DNA of 64,000 nt, taken from contig NZ_AUAC01000003.1 of the NCBI RefSeq assembly GCF_000428525.1, forward strand, positions 620,001 to 684,000, read 5' to 3'. Source of the DNA: Hellea balneolensis DSM 19091. Lineage in GTDB: Bacteria > Pseudomonadota > Alphaproteobacteria > Caulobacterales > Maricaulaceae. Below, piece after piece: positions 52,004 to 60,916 of this stretch. The first letter of the stretch is position 1. Every line of letters begins with the position of its first letter. The notes beneath the pieces were generated by a model, which saw only the letters and a list, made by a program, of their open reading frames with translations, did no database searches and had not been told where the DNA came from. Position numbers and translations under genes: made by a program.

Positions 52004-53455
52004 ATGAATATCCATCTGCTTCTTCAAATGGCCTCTGAAACTATGGGGAATCGCGAGGCTTTGGTCTGTGGTGAAACACGGTTGACATTTCAAGAGTTGA
52101 GCGAGATGGCCAAGACGGTTGCGGCTAAGGTCGGTGAGGGTGAAAAACTGGCATATTTGGCTGAGGCTGAGCCTGTCTTTCCGGCGGCTTTGTTTGGCGC
52201 AGCTTTGGCGGGAACACAATTTGTTCCGCTAAATTATCGCTTGTCAGAAGCACAGCTCAAAGCGCAAATGAAACGTATTACGCCCGCTAAGTTGATCGGC
52301 GAAAAAAGCATTTCAATACAAGGAATCCAGCCGATCTCGGCGTCGGAAATTCTGGTCGGAATACCTTCAGAAAGAGACGCCTCTGATGAGGATGGCGGCG
52401 TTGCGGTTGAGCTCTTCACGAGCGGTACAACTGGCGAACCAAAATCAGCTATTTTGCGGCATAGCAATTTGATGGCCTATATTTTCGGGACGGTGGAATT
52501 TATGAGCGCCGAAGAAGATGAGGCTACATTGCTAACAGTGCCGCCCTATCATATAGCAGGTATCGCCGGAGTTCTGTCCTCAACCTATGCGGGGAGGCGT
52601 ATGGTGCAGCTCCCGAATTTCACGGCCGAAGCATGGATTAAGCTTGCGAAAGATGAAGCGGTTACGAATGCTTTTCTTGTGCCGACAATGTTGCAACGCA
52701 TTGTAGATACTGCCGAGGACAGCCTGGATTTACCCGCCTTACGAAACATAGCCTATGGCGGCGGAAAAATGCCGCGCTCCACCATTGAAACGGCTATGCG
52801 TTTGCTTCCCCATGTTAATTTTACAAATGCTTACGGCCTGACGGAAACGAGCGCGACGATTTGTATGTTAGGTCCGGAGGACCACCGTGCGGCCTATGAG
52901 AGTCATGACCCTGCCATCCAGCGCAGACTTGGCTCGGCTGGGCGGGCTATTCCGTCTATCGAGTTGAAAGTGCGCTCTGACGAAGGTGAGCTCTGCGGCC
53001 CCGAAGAAACGGGGCTTGTTTGGGTGCGCGGCGATCAAGTCAGCGGTGAGTATAAAGGCATGGGTTCTCAGCTCGATAGTGAGGGTTGGTTTTTGACGAA
53101 AGATCGCGGCTTCTTGGATGCAGAAGGTTATCTATTTATAGATGGACGCGCGGATGACGTCATTGTGCGCGGCGGCGAAAACATTTCTCCTGGCGAGATT
53201 GAAGACGTCCTTCGCCAGCATGACGGAGTCAAAGATGTTGCTGCTATAGCTGTTACGGATACGGAATGGGGCGAGGCTGTTGGCTTAGCTATTGTCTGCA
53301 CATCAGAGGTTAGCGATGAAGATATTTGCGGCCTTGTGCGCTCAAAACTGCGTTCCTCCCGTGTGCCGTCTGTGATAAAGCGCATGGATGAACTCCCCTA
53401 TAATGAAACCGGAAAAATCTTGCGCCGCGTCATCAGAGACAGCTTTGCAGACTGA
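52004..53455 (+). CDS. acyl-CoA synthetase (AMP-forming, FadD-like)
   Basis: This 483-residue protein has the AMP-binding P-loop FTSGTTGEPKSA at 138-149 and NAYGLTETSATICML near 280. GWFLTKDRGFLD and the hinge GRADDVIVRGGENISPGEIED follow near 380, with the C-terminal lysine in ETGKILRR. It makes acyl-CoA from a carboxylic acid via an acyl-adenylate. In context it probably activates a side-chain or ring-derived steroid acid. The ATG directly follows the previous stop. The next gene overlaps its end. Confidence 0.9.
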   Translation: MNIHLLLQMASETMGNREALVCGETRLTFQELSEMAKTVAAKVGEGEKLAYLAEAEPVFPAALFGAALAGTQFVPLNYRLSEAQLKAQMKRITPAKLIGEKSISIQGIQPISASEILVGIPSERDASDEDGGVAVELFTSGTTGEPKSAILRHSNLMAYIFGTVEFMSAEEDEATLLTVPPYHIAGIAGVLSSTYAGRRMVQLPNFTAEAWIKLAKDEAVTNAFLVPTMLQRIVDTAEDSLDLPALRNIAYGGGKMPRSTIETAMRLLPHVNFTNAYGLTETSATICMLGPEDHRAAYESHDPAIQRRLGSAGRAIPSIELKVRSDEGELCGPEETGLVWVRGDQVSGEYKGMGSQLDSEGWFLTKDRGFLDAEGYLFIDGRADDVIVRGGENISPGEIEDVLRQHDGVKDVAAIAVTDTEWGEAVGLAIVCTSEVSDEDICGLVRSKLRSSRVPSVIKRMDELPYNETGKILRRVIRDSFAD

Positions 53456-54704
53456 ACATGCGGCGCAATATGCCAATGGGCTATTGACTGATTTAGGGTT
53501 CAGTCCAAATGTTGAGACTTTAGCCGATCATCCTGCTTTATCTTATCGCCGCTCAGGACTGTTAAAAACGACAGGGCTGATGCTACCCTTTCCTCTGGCG
53601 AGCCATATAGATGGGGCCTTAATGGCGTTAAAAACTTTAGCGAGCACAGCTGAGAAGCTACCAAATTGTGGGAGCTTACTTTTGGGCGAAAGAGCGCGAT
53701 TACGCGAGACCGTTCGGGATGGACGCTTTTGCGCGGGAGGTTATGGGCGGCTCATTGAGACGAAAGACGGCCTTATTGCGCTTAATCTTGTGCGCGAAGA
53801 TGATTGGGATTTAATTCCCGCATGGCTTGAGGATTATGCGCAAAATTGGGACGACATAGAAAGGTTCTCAGCTGAAAAAGACGCTGATTATTTAGTAGAA
53901 CGCGCGGCTGAGATTGGCCTGGCCGTTGCCAAGGATGAGATGCCGCCCAAGCCGGAAAGTTGGTTTTCTATTCAGTCCTTTACACAAGCGAAATGTAGTA
54001 ATCCTCTTATTGTTGATTTGTCAGGGCTATGGGCGGGGCCATTGGCATCCAGTTTATTGAGCTTGGCAGGTGCGCGAGTGATAAAAGTTGAAAGCCCTAC
54101 ACGTCCCGATGGTATGCGCGGCGGGCATCAAGGGTTCTATTCACTTTTAAATGCGGGCAAAGATTGCGTTGCGCTGAATTTTCGGGATGCAGATGATTTA
54201 GAAAAATTAAAAGGCTTATTGGAAAAAGCCGATATTGTTATCGAAGCTTCCCGTCCTAGGGCTTTGCGTCAGCTCGGCATTCGTGCTGAAGATTTTGTCG
54301 CAAGACAACCGGGAAAAATTTGGGCGCGCCTCACGGCTTATGGACAAGCAGAGAACCGGATTGGTTTTGGGGATGATATAGGCATTTCAGCGGGGCTCGC
54401 GAGTATTATGGGGCAAGCTCATGGTGAGCCTTGCTTTGTGGGGGACGCCATCGCCGACCCTGTCAACGGAGTTCACCTCGCATTGGCCATTCAAGCTTAT
54501 CTGAAAAAAGGCGGGGGAGTTGTCATTGATCTAACTATGCGAGACGTGCTGCGCTGCGCTATGGGGGATATTCCGCAAGACTGTGCAGCTATTGCGCGGG
54601 AGTGGCAAGACTTGGTAGACCAAGACAATATGCCTTTATACCAAATGCGTGAGCCCGGCGGCGAGGTTAAACTCTTAGGTGCGGATAATGAGGTTTGGGT
54701 ATGA
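53388..54704 (+). CDS. CaiB-like CoA-transferase with lobes in reversed order
   Basis: This is a 438-residue protein. Residues about 200-438 form a typical family III N-lobe (VDLSGLWAGPLASSLLSLAGARVIKVES, KADIVIEASRPRALRQLGI, and GDAIADPVNGVHLAL with the candidate catalytic Asp). Residues about 40-190 look like the second half of such an enzyme (LPFPLASHIDGALMAL, GGYGRLIETKDGLIALNL, DDWDLIPAWLE). The C-terminal small domain is missing at the end. The arrangement is therefore C-lobe first, like a circular permutation. Starts at 53388 or 53403 both lie inside the CoA ligase end; the true start is uncertain. Its stop overlaps the amidohydrolase ATG (ATGA). Confidence 0.75.
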   Translation: MNSPIMKPEKSCAASSETALQTEHAAQYANGLLTDLGFSPNVETLADHPALSYRRSGLLKTTGLMLPFPLASHIDGALMALKTLASTAEKLPNCGSLLLGERARLRETVRDGRFCAGGYGRLIETKDGLIALNLVREDDWDLIPAWLEDYAQNWDDIERFSAEKDADYLVERAAEIGLAVAKDEMPPKPESWFSIQSFTQAKCSNPLIVDLSGLWAGPLASSLLSLAGARVIKVESPTRPDGMRGGHQGFYSLLNAGKDCVALNFRDADDLEKLKGLLEKADIVIEASRPRALRQLGIRAEDFVARQPGKIWARLTAYGQAENRIGFGDDIGISAGLASIMGQAHGEPCFVGDAIADPVNGVHLALAIQAYLKKGGGVVIDLTMRDVLRCAMGDIPQDCAAIAREWQDLVDQDNMPLYQMREPGGEVKLLGADNEVWV

Positions 54705-55993
54705 TTGTCCGCAATTGTGAAATTGAGGGCCGCATCACAGATATCAAAATCGCGAAGGGCCGTATCTCCCAAATTGGAGGTAATATTAAAGGGGAGCGTT
54801 ATTTTGATGCCAAAGGCGGAGCTTTAATCCCGGGACTGCATGATCATCATATTCATTTAAACGCGGCCGCAGCTGCGATGAACTGTGTGCGCTGTGGCCC
54901 GCCCGAAGTGACCTCTGAATCCGAGCTTATTAGAGTTTTAAATATGAAGGGCGAGGGGTGGTTGCGCGGTGTGGGTTATTATCACAGCGTTGCTGGCGAG
55001 ATTGACCGAAGCTGGCTTGATAATAACGGCCCTAACCGTCCCGTACGCATTCAACACCGAAGTGGCCGTCTCTGGATATTAAATAGCTTGGCTATAGATC
55101 ATCTTTCTATGGAGGCCCCGAAGGACGGGCGGCTTCTTGATGGTGATAATACTATAAGGTCAATCTCGCAGTTTCCAGACCTCAGGCCTCTAGTGAACAG
55201 GCTTTTATCTTACGGTATAACAGGCGTAACGGAAGTCACGCCAAGCAATGGCGCGGCAGAATATGAAAATTATATAAAGGCTGCCAAACCGCTTCGCTTA
55301 ACACTCATGGGAAAAGCGGAATTATCTTTGGTGCAATCCAGTCATTTAAAACTGCATTACCATGATCATAATTTACCCCCGCTTGAAGAGCTTACAGCGG
55401 AAATAATTTCTGCACATCAAGCGGGGCGAAATATCGCTGCGCATTGTGTGACTCGGGCGGAGCTTATGCTGACCTTAGCGGCAATCGATATGGCCGGAGC
55501 CGAAAAAGGCGACCGTATTGAACATGCGGCCATAGCTGACGAGGCCGCAATGGAGTGGATGTCAAAGCTTGGGGTAATAGTCGTGACGCAGCCGAATTTT
55601 ATCGCTGAGCGTGCTGCGGCCTATCTGAAAGATGTGCCGCGAGAAGATCATGAGAATTTGTGGAGATTAAAAGCTTTTGCTGATAGGGGATTAAAGCTTG
55701 CGGCTGGAAGCGACGCCCCTTTCGGGGACCCAAACCCTTGGGCGGCGATGGCTGCAGCTGTTAAAAGACCCAAAGGATTTGAGGCCGAGGCGATATCACC
55801 CGATTTAGCCTTAGAGCTTTATACAAAACCTGCAGATGATGCTGGCGCCCCGGCCCGCCGCGTCGTCATTGGCGCAAAGGCGGATTTATGTTTACTGGAT
55901 AGGTCTTGGGCGCAGGCCAAGCTAGGTTTAGATGATGTGACTGTGAAAGCCACATGGATTGATGGTGAGTTAGTCTATAATCTCATCGATTAG
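54701..55993 (+). CDS. amidohydrolase-superfamily metal-dependent hydrolase
   Basis: This is a 430-residue protein. The ATG at 54701 overlaps the previous stop. The metal-binding motif HDHHIHL holds His50-x-His52 after ALIPGL. Later ligands fit AAHCVTRAE near 252 and RIEHAAIAD near 278, and the terminal Asp lies in AGSDAPFGDPNPW near 347. The fold is the TIM-barrel amidohydrolase_3/YtcJ type. Substrates may be amides, lactones or other cyclic esters; lactone opening in steroid catabolism is conceivable but unsupported. It closes the seven-gene operon and converges with the enoyl-CoA hydratase (24-base overlap). Confidence 0.82.
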   Translation: MIVRNCEIEGRITDIKIAKGRISQIGGNIKGERYFDAKGGALIPGLHDHHIHLNAAAAAMNCVRCGPPEVTSESELIRVLNMKGEGWLRGVGYYHSVAGEIDRSWLDNNGPNRPVRIQHRSGRLWILNSLAIDHLSMEAPKDGRLLDGDNTIRSISQFPDLRPLVNRLLSYGITGVTEVTPSNGAAEYENYIKAAKPLRLTLMGKAELSLVQSSHLKLHYHDHNLPPLEELTAEIISAHQAGRNIAAHCVTRAELMLTLAAIDMAGAEKGDRIEHAAIADEAAMEWMSKLGVIVVTQPNFIAERAAAYLKDVPREDHENLWRLKAFADRGLKLAAGSDAPFGDPNPWAAMAAAVKRPKGFEAEAISPDLALELYTKPADDAGAPARRVVIGAKADLCLLDRSWAQAKLGLDDVTVKATWIDGELVYNLID

Positions 55994-56938
55994 GCCCCAT
56001 TTCAGCGCAGCTTCGGCTCTAATTTTTTCCATGCTCAGCGCCATAAAAGCTGTTTTTTGACGCCCAATTCTACGCGGGAGACTAACTGTTCCGCCCGCGC
56101 CTGGGATAAGACCATATTTCAATTCGGGAAGTTGGAACCAAGCTTTAGAGGAGGCCGTTACATGATGTCCAAAGGCCGCAATTTCTACGCCCGCCCCAAT
56201 TGCTGCTCCGTTGACATGAATTCGTAATCGGTTTTCCAAACGGGCAAATCTCCAAGCGGGCAGGCGTAAAGTGCGAACCCAATGCGCCGTTGCGGGATCA
56301 GGGGTCCCTCCAAACTCTTCAATCGCGCCGCCTGTTGAAAAGGCAGCCCCGTTTCCTGTTAGCACGACTTTGGGCATGTCGGCGGCAAGCGCCAAATCCA
56401 GGGCGTTGCACAACGCGTCGCGCATTTCTGTTCCAATGGCATTATGTGTCTCAGGACTATTCAATACCAAGCTCATTTCATTATCTGAATTGACGTCAAT
56501 ATCGAGAATGGGACCTGATGATGTGGCTAGGGGTTGTCTTTCATACTGACTAAGCCATTTCTGAAACTCCGGCCCAGCCTGGATCGCGGCGTAAGCAAAG
56601 CTCTCTGCTGTCAAAGCATCTGTGGCGGAGAGTGTTTCGCTTGCCCGCAAATGTTGAACCAAAACCATAGCGGCGAGTGGAGCTTGCGTGATATTAGCAG
56701 CTATAAGAGGAAGTTTTCTTTCAGTCTCAAGAACGACATCGCATGCGTCTTCTAAAACCCCTCTTCCAATGCCAATTACAGGGCAGGGTACGTCTTTTAG
56801 CCAACCGCAAAGCTGAGCTTCTGAGTCCTCCAAATTAAATGCAATATAGGGTCGATCTGAGAATGGGCCGAAACTCTCAATTGGCGGATGGCTTGATGCG
56901 AGTTCTTGTAATTGCCTAAATGTAAGCGGGTTTTTCAT
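55970..56938 (-). CDS. enoyl-CoA hydratase/isomerase family protein with N-terminal extension
   Basis: This 322-residue protein has its crotonase core only from about 145. The oxyanion-hole segment is GAAFSTGGAIEEF and the active-site helix PELKYGLIPGAGGTVSLPR, where the glutamate equivalent to ECH Glu144 is kept. The Glu164 equivalent appears to be Phe. The usual C-terminal helices after GLIDE are absent, while the N-terminal 130 residues resemble such helices (TAESFAYAAIQAGPEFQKWL). It may be a hydratase or isomerase acting on bulky CoA esters. It is divergent from tetR and shares the operator-bearing gap. Confidence 0.82.
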   Translation of the reverse strand: MKNPLTFRQLQELASSHPPIESFGPFSDRPYIAFNLEDSEAQLCGWLKDVPCPVIGIGRGVLEDACDVVLETERKLPLIAANITQAPLAAMVLVQHLRASETLSATDALTAESFAYAAIQAGPEFQKWLSQYERQPLATSSGPILDIDVNSDNEMSLVLNSPETHNAIGTEMRDALCNALDLALAADMPKVVLTGNGAAFSTGGAIEEFGGTPDPATAHWVRTLRLPAWRFARLENRLRIHVNGAAIGAGVEIAAFGHHVTASSKAWFQLPELKYGLIPGAGGTVSLPRRIGRQKTAFMALSMEKIRAEAALKWGLIDEIID

Positions 56939-56966
56939 TGACTCCTGCTATTGCTTGGGTGAATAT

Positions 56967-56981
56967 CCGAACAGCGTTCGG
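56967..56981. promoter_or_regulatory. TetR-regulon operator, copy 3
   Basis: CCGAAC-AGC-GTTCGG at 56967-56981 is a perfect 6-3-6 inverted repeat. It sits 10 bases before the tetR ATG (56992) and 29 bases from the divergent crotonase start (56938). It overlaps the probable tetR ribosome-binding region, suggesting autorepression and control of the P450-Rieske operon. Confidence 0.85.
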
Positions 56982-56991
56982 AAAGTCATAT

Positions 56992-57684
56992 ATGTCGTCT
57001 TCTACAGCGAAAAAGCAAGCAAAACAAACGACTTATGGTCGTCCACGTCTGTTGTCACATGAAGAGATTTTAGAAGGCGCGGTTGAGCTTGGCCTCGAAG
57101 GCTTGACGATGAAAAAGTTGGCGACTTATCTTAATGTTGGCACCGCGACGCTCTATCAATATTTTGACAGCCGCAAAGCTCTGATGCGGGCAGCAGCGGT
57201 TTATTCGCTCTCAGATGTCCCGCTACCCGAAGACACGGGACAGCATTGGTCAGTTTTGGCGCGGGATTATGTTGAAAGCATCAAGACGCTGCTCGCGGAA
57301 AATCCGAGCTTTATCTATAGTCATCAACATTCGGATTATGGTTTTGAAGTTCATTTTCGCCTGATCGAACCGTTTCTTGAAGCAATGAACCAACGCGATT
57401 TTGAGCCCGAAGCGGCGATGGAGGTTTTCAACCTCATCGGCATGGCGGCTTTTGGCGGAGCTGTGGAAACTGTTCGACAGCGCGAATTTGAATATCAGGA
57501 CGAAACAATGGCAATCGTAGCGCGGCGTCAGTTTGACCGCTTAGATGCAGATAAATTCCCGCTGCTGGGGCAAGCTTTCGGGGTGTTTACACAGACCCCT
57601 GAAGAGAAAGTTGAAGGACTATTGTCCAAAGCCTTCAAATCTATCGCGCGTGAACGCGGTGAAGACGAAAGCGAGATAATTTAA
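56992..57684 (+). CDS. TetR-family transcriptional regulator
   Basis: This is a 230-residue protein. The start at 56992 (MSSSTAKKQ) is chosen because an upstream in-frame ATG at 56938 would translate through the operator palindrome. The N-terminal HTH (about 25-65) has MKKLATYLNVGTATLYQYFDSRKALM, the typical TetR recognition helix followed by Y-x-Y-F. The C-terminal ligand domain is unassigned. It precedes the cytochrome P450 by one base and probably represses the three operons carrying CCGAAC-NNN-GTTCGG, with a steroid acid or CoA ester as inducer (inference). Confidence 0.9.
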   Translation: MSSSTAKKQAKQTTYGRPRLLSHEEILEGAVELGLEGLTMKKLATYLNVGTATLYQYFDSRKALMRAAAVYSLSDVPLPEDTGQHWSVLARDYVESIKTLLAENPSFIYSHQHSDYGFEVHFRLIEPFLEAMNQRDFEPEAAMEVFNLIGMAAFGGAVETVRQREFEYQDETMAIVARRQFDRLDADKFPLLGQAFGVFTQTPEEKVEGLLSKAFKSIARERGEDESEII

Positions 57685-57685
57685 G

Positions 57686-59086
57686 ATGGTCGCGCAGATT
57701 GACACCCAAGTTGAAAGCAAGGCGATACCGCGCGTAAAAGGTATTCCATTTGTAGGCAGCACTTTGGAAATGGCAAAAGATCCCGCGGCTTTTTTCGTGC
57801 GTGCGTATCGGGATTATGGTCCTGTCTATCAGGTCAATGTTTTTGGGCGTAAACAGTATGTGATTGCGGGCGTTGAATCTGCCAAACTTATGTCTACGAA
57901 GAAGGGGCGGGACGGCCTACGCTCTAAGGAGTTTTGGCAAGACTTCGTAGATCACTTTGGAGCGTCAAAAACCTTGACCCAAATTGACGGGGAAGAGCAC
58001 CGAAAAATGCGCGCCATTATGCGCAAAGGTTTTTCCCGCGAAGCCGCAGCCGGAAAATATCACATGCTGACGGAGATTGGCGATAAGTCCATTACGCGTG
58101 ATTGGAAGCAGGGCGAGAGCGTTCCCGTTGTCGAGGCTTTCCAATATATGATTGTGCAGATGATTGGAGAAATGATGAGCGGTGACGCACCGCTCGAATA
58201 TGTAAAAGACATTCGGACTAATATCCTCTTTTTACTCAACACATTAGTTGCACGTGTCAGGCCAAAATTCTTTTTGAAATCACCAAAGTTTAAAAAAGCC
58301 AGCAAGCGTGTCGATGAGCTTGGTGAAAAACTTATCGCGCAATTTAGAGCTTATGCCGAGTCGGGTGAGCTGCCGGATAACTTGCTAGGTGATGTCTATC
58401 AGGCCCATATTGATGACCCTGAATTTATACAAGCGCGGGATCTCAGTGTCCTTTTGACAGGGCCCTATGTGGCTGGATTGGATACGGTCGCTAATACGGT
58501 GGCAGCAGCAACTTATGGTATTTTGAAAACGCCGGGCGTTCTTGAAAAAGTGCAAGCCGAAGCGGATGCGCTATATGCAAAAGAGACTGTGACGGAAATG
58601 GATATTCGCGAGCTTGATTATATTCAAGGCTGCCTGAAAGAAGCGATGCGCCTTTGGCCTATTGCTGTGGCGCAGATGCGTACGACTAATCACGATCTCG
58701 AATTTGAAGGTCATATTATTCCCAAAGATGAATTGATTTTTATCGGCACATCAGTTCCGCATTTTATGGAAGAATATTTCCCAGACCCGTTTAAATTTGA
58801 TCCTGAGCGATTTAACGAAGAGCGCCGCGAACATATGAAGCCAGGCGTCTATGCCCCCTTTGGAAGAGGACCGCATAGCTGCTTGGGGCAAAATTTGGCC
58901 GAAGTTTTGATGGGCGTAATTATGGCCCGTCTGTTTCATCGCCTCGATCTTTCATTGGACCCGCTTGATTATGTGCTTAAGACAAAATCAGCGCCCACGC
59001 CAGGACCAGCCATGAGCTTTGCAGTAAAAGTCAATGGAGAGCGCCATCCAGCGAAAATGTTAATTCCTGAAATATTAGAAGAGTAG
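57686..59086 (+). CDS. cytochrome P450
   Basis: This 466-residue soluble P450 has the I-helix motif VAGLDTVANT near 265, K-helix KEAMR (E-x-x-R) near 312 and haem-binding FGRGPHSCLG with Cys399 as iron ligand. It lacks an N-terminal membrane anchor. The sequence style is closer to the CYP51/eukaryote-like group than to CYP125, so a steroid side-chain hydroxylase is suggested by context, not by subfamily. It is the second gene in the tetR operon, 9 bases before the Rieske oxygenase, and probably takes electrons from the ferredoxin at 47247. Confidence 0.93.
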   Translation: MVAQIDTQVESKAIPRVKGIPFVGSTLEMAKDPAAFFVRAYRDYGPVYQVNVFGRKQYVIAGVESAKLMSTKKGRDGLRSKEFWQDFVDHFGASKTLTQIDGEEHRKMRAIMRKGFSREAAAGKYHMLTEIGDKSITRDWKQGESVPVVEAFQYMIVQMIGEMMSGDAPLEYVKDIRTNILFLLNTLVARVRPKFFLKSPKFKKASKRVDELGEKLIAQFRAYAESGELPDNLLGDVYQAHIDDPEFIQARDLSVLLTGPYVAGLDTVANTVAAATYGILKTPGVLEKVQAEADALYAKETVTEMDIRELDYIQGCLKEAMRLWPIAVAQMRTTNHDLEFEGHIIPKDELIFIGTSVPHFMEEYFPDPFKFDPERFNEERREHMKPGVYAPFGRGPHSCLGQNLAEVLMGVIMARLFHRLDLSLDPLDYVLKTKSAPTPGPAMSFAVKVNGERHPAKMLIPEILEE

Positions 59087-59095
59087 GAGACCGTT

Positions 59096-60118
59096 ATGAA
59101 CGCACCTGTAAATCCGGACCACATTCAAACAGGCGAAGAATTGGAACGCTGTCCGTTCCCCATTCCTTATGGATGGTTTTGCGTCCATTTTTCGCATGAA
59201 CTTCAGCCCGGCGATATCAAGATCGAGAAAATGTTTGGCAAGGAGTGGGTTTTGTTTCGCGGCGAAGATGGCTCAGTTGGCATGACCGATCCATTCTGTC
59301 CGCATTTGGGAGCGCATTTAGGCCATGGTGGCAAAGTTGTTGGTAATAATATCCAATGCCCGTTCCATAATTGGGAATTTGACAGTGAGGGTTGGTGCAA
59401 GAAAATTCCTTACGGCAAAGTGATGCCGGGCGTCGCGCGCAAACGCGCTATTCTTCAAGCCCTTCCGACTATTGAAAAATATGGAGCTATTTGGGCTTGG
59501 TACCATCCCAAAGGTGAGACGCCGATGTGGGAGCTTCCGACACATGAGGAATTTGAAAATGAGGTCGAGCATGTCGAAACCAAATTCCATAGCTGGGATA
59601 TTGGGACCTGCCTTCAGGAAATGGGAGAAAACTCAGTTGATACGCCGCATCTGAAGTTTCTTCACGGCGCGCCTATCATTCCCGATGTGACCGCTAAAGC
59701 TGAGGGGCATATTTGGCATTATGATATTATGGACGGTTATATTGTCGGGGAAAGCCATGGCCCAGGCCTTGCTCCCAATCGCCACTCTAAAGATGGCGTT
59801 TCCATGTTGATGTATGCCATGCCGTCGCCTGTGGATGAGGAAATGTCGCGTGTGCGTATGATGTTCAAATGGAAAAAATATCCGGAAGGGTCCAAAGAGG
59901 CTGCTATCGGCCAACATCTTTATGAGCACTCAATCGGAGAAGCTGAAGGCGAAGAGTCCGCAGGATTTGAATCCGTCGATCTGATTGTCTGGGATAATAA
60001 AAAATATCGCCCGAAACCTTTGCTTTGTGACGGCGACGGACCAATCCTCGCTTGGCGTAAATACTTCCGTCAGTTCTATGTCGATCTTGATGAAAATGAT
60101 CCTGCGGTGGCTATGTAA
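59096..60118 (+). CDS. Rieske non-haem iron oxygenase (KshA/DAF-36-like)
   Basis: This 340-residue protein has a Rieske domain with Cys68-x-His70 and Cys88-x-x-His91 (CPHLGAH ... CPFHNW). The mononuclear iron site is Asp182, His185 and His190 (DTPHLKFLH). The C-terminus (KPLLCDGDGPI, YFRQFY) resembles KshA and the sterol oxygenase DAF-36/Neverland. Members hydroxylate or desaturate steroid nuclei; KshA is the 3-ketosteroid 9-alpha-hydroxylase. Position on the steroid cannot be deduced. It needs a reductase not seen in the window. A TAATG overlap links it to the next SDR. Confidence 0.88.
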   Translation: MNAPVNPDHIQTGEELERCPFPIPYGWFCVHFSHELQPGDIKIEKMFGKEWVLFRGEDGSVGMTDPFCPHLGAHLGHGGKVVGNNIQCPFHNWEFDSEGWCKKIPYGKVMPGVARKRAILQALPTIEKYGAIWAWYHPKGETPMWELPTHEEFENEVEHVETKFHSWDIGTCLQEMGENSVDTPHLKFLHGAPIIPDVTAKAEGHIWHYDIMDGYIVGESHGPGLAPNRHSKDGVSMLMYAMPSPVDEEMSRVRMMFKWKKYPEGSKEAAIGQHLYEHSIGEAEGEESAGFESVDLIVWDNKKYRPKPLLCDGDGPILAWRKYFRQFYVDLDENDPAVAM

Positions 60119-60909
60119 TGGGAGATCGCTTAAAAGGTAAGGCCTGTATAATTACAGGGGCGGCCCAAGGTATGGGCGAAGCGACAGCTAGGCTTTTTGC
60201 GTCAGAAGGTGCAAAACTTGCATTGGCAGATGTAAATATCGAAAAAGGTGAAGCTGTAGCTAAGGATATTGGCGGCGATACTTTCTTCCAAAAGCTTGAC
60301 GTTTCTGATAACGAAAATTGGAAACACTTCTCGGGCGCTGTCCGGGACAAGTTCGGTACTATTGATGTTCTTGTCAATAATGCCGGACTTGTACATTTCA
60401 CGCCAGTCGAAATGCTAGACCCTGATGATTTCAATCGAATTTTGGGTGTAAACACTTTGGGTCCAATTTTAGGTACGAAGCATGTCACACCGACCATGAA
60501 AGCGGTCGGAAAAGGCTCAATTATAAATATCAGTTCTGTAGATGGTTTGCGTGGAGCCAATGGATTGACGTGTTACACCGCCAGTAAATGGGCGCTGCGA
60601 GGTATAACCAAATGCCATGCTTATGAGCTAGGTACGTCGGGTATTCGAGTAAATTCAGTACATCCCGGGGGCGTAAATACGCCCATGGGCAATGCAGCCG
60701 GCCGCCCCGAAGAGGAGGTCAATCAAGTCTTTCGGAGATTGCCTTTGGGCAGAATTGGCCGCCCTGATGAAATAGCGCAGGCCTCATTATTCCTGGCTAG
60801 CGATGAATCTTCTTACATCACTGGGGCTGAAATTGCCGTTGATGGCGGCTGGACCGCTGGTACATATCTGACCATGTTGCCTGGTGCGCCTGAAGGTCTG
60901 CCAATCTGA
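60118..60909 (+). CDS. short-chain dehydrogenase (hydroxysteroid-dehydrogenase-like)
   Basis: This 263-residue classical SDR has TGAAQGMG at 13-20, NNAG at 87-90, Ser140 and Tyr153-x-x-x-Lys157 (YTASKWAL). The PGG motif (HPGGVNTPMGN) and the end IAVDGGWTAG follow. The pattern resembles 3-alpha/20-beta- and 3-beta/17-beta-hydroxysteroid dehydrogenases, but SDR specificity is hard to read. It is translationally coupled to the Rieske oxygenase, so it may oxidise a hydroxyl on the same substrate. Confidence 0.87.
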   Translation: MGDRLKGKACIITGAAQGMGEATARLFASEGAKLALADVNIEKGEAVAKDIGGDTFFQKLDVSDNENWKHFSGAVRDKFGTIDVLVNNAGLVHFTPVEMLDPDDFNRILGVNTLGPILGTKHVTPTMKAVGKGSIINISSVDGLRGANGLTCYTASKWALRGITKCHAYELGTSGIRVNSVHPGGVNTPMGNAAGRPEEEVNQVFRRLPLGRIGRPDEIAQASLFLASDESSYITGAEIAVDGGWTAGTYLTMLPGAPEGLPI

Positions 60910-60916
60910 TCAGTCT

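Noticed and set aside
47772-54870. Idea that NotI sites are avoided in the host because of the NotI-like enzyme
   Set aside because: GCGGCCGC is present at 47772-47779 and 54863-54870, close to chance expectation for this length and composition.
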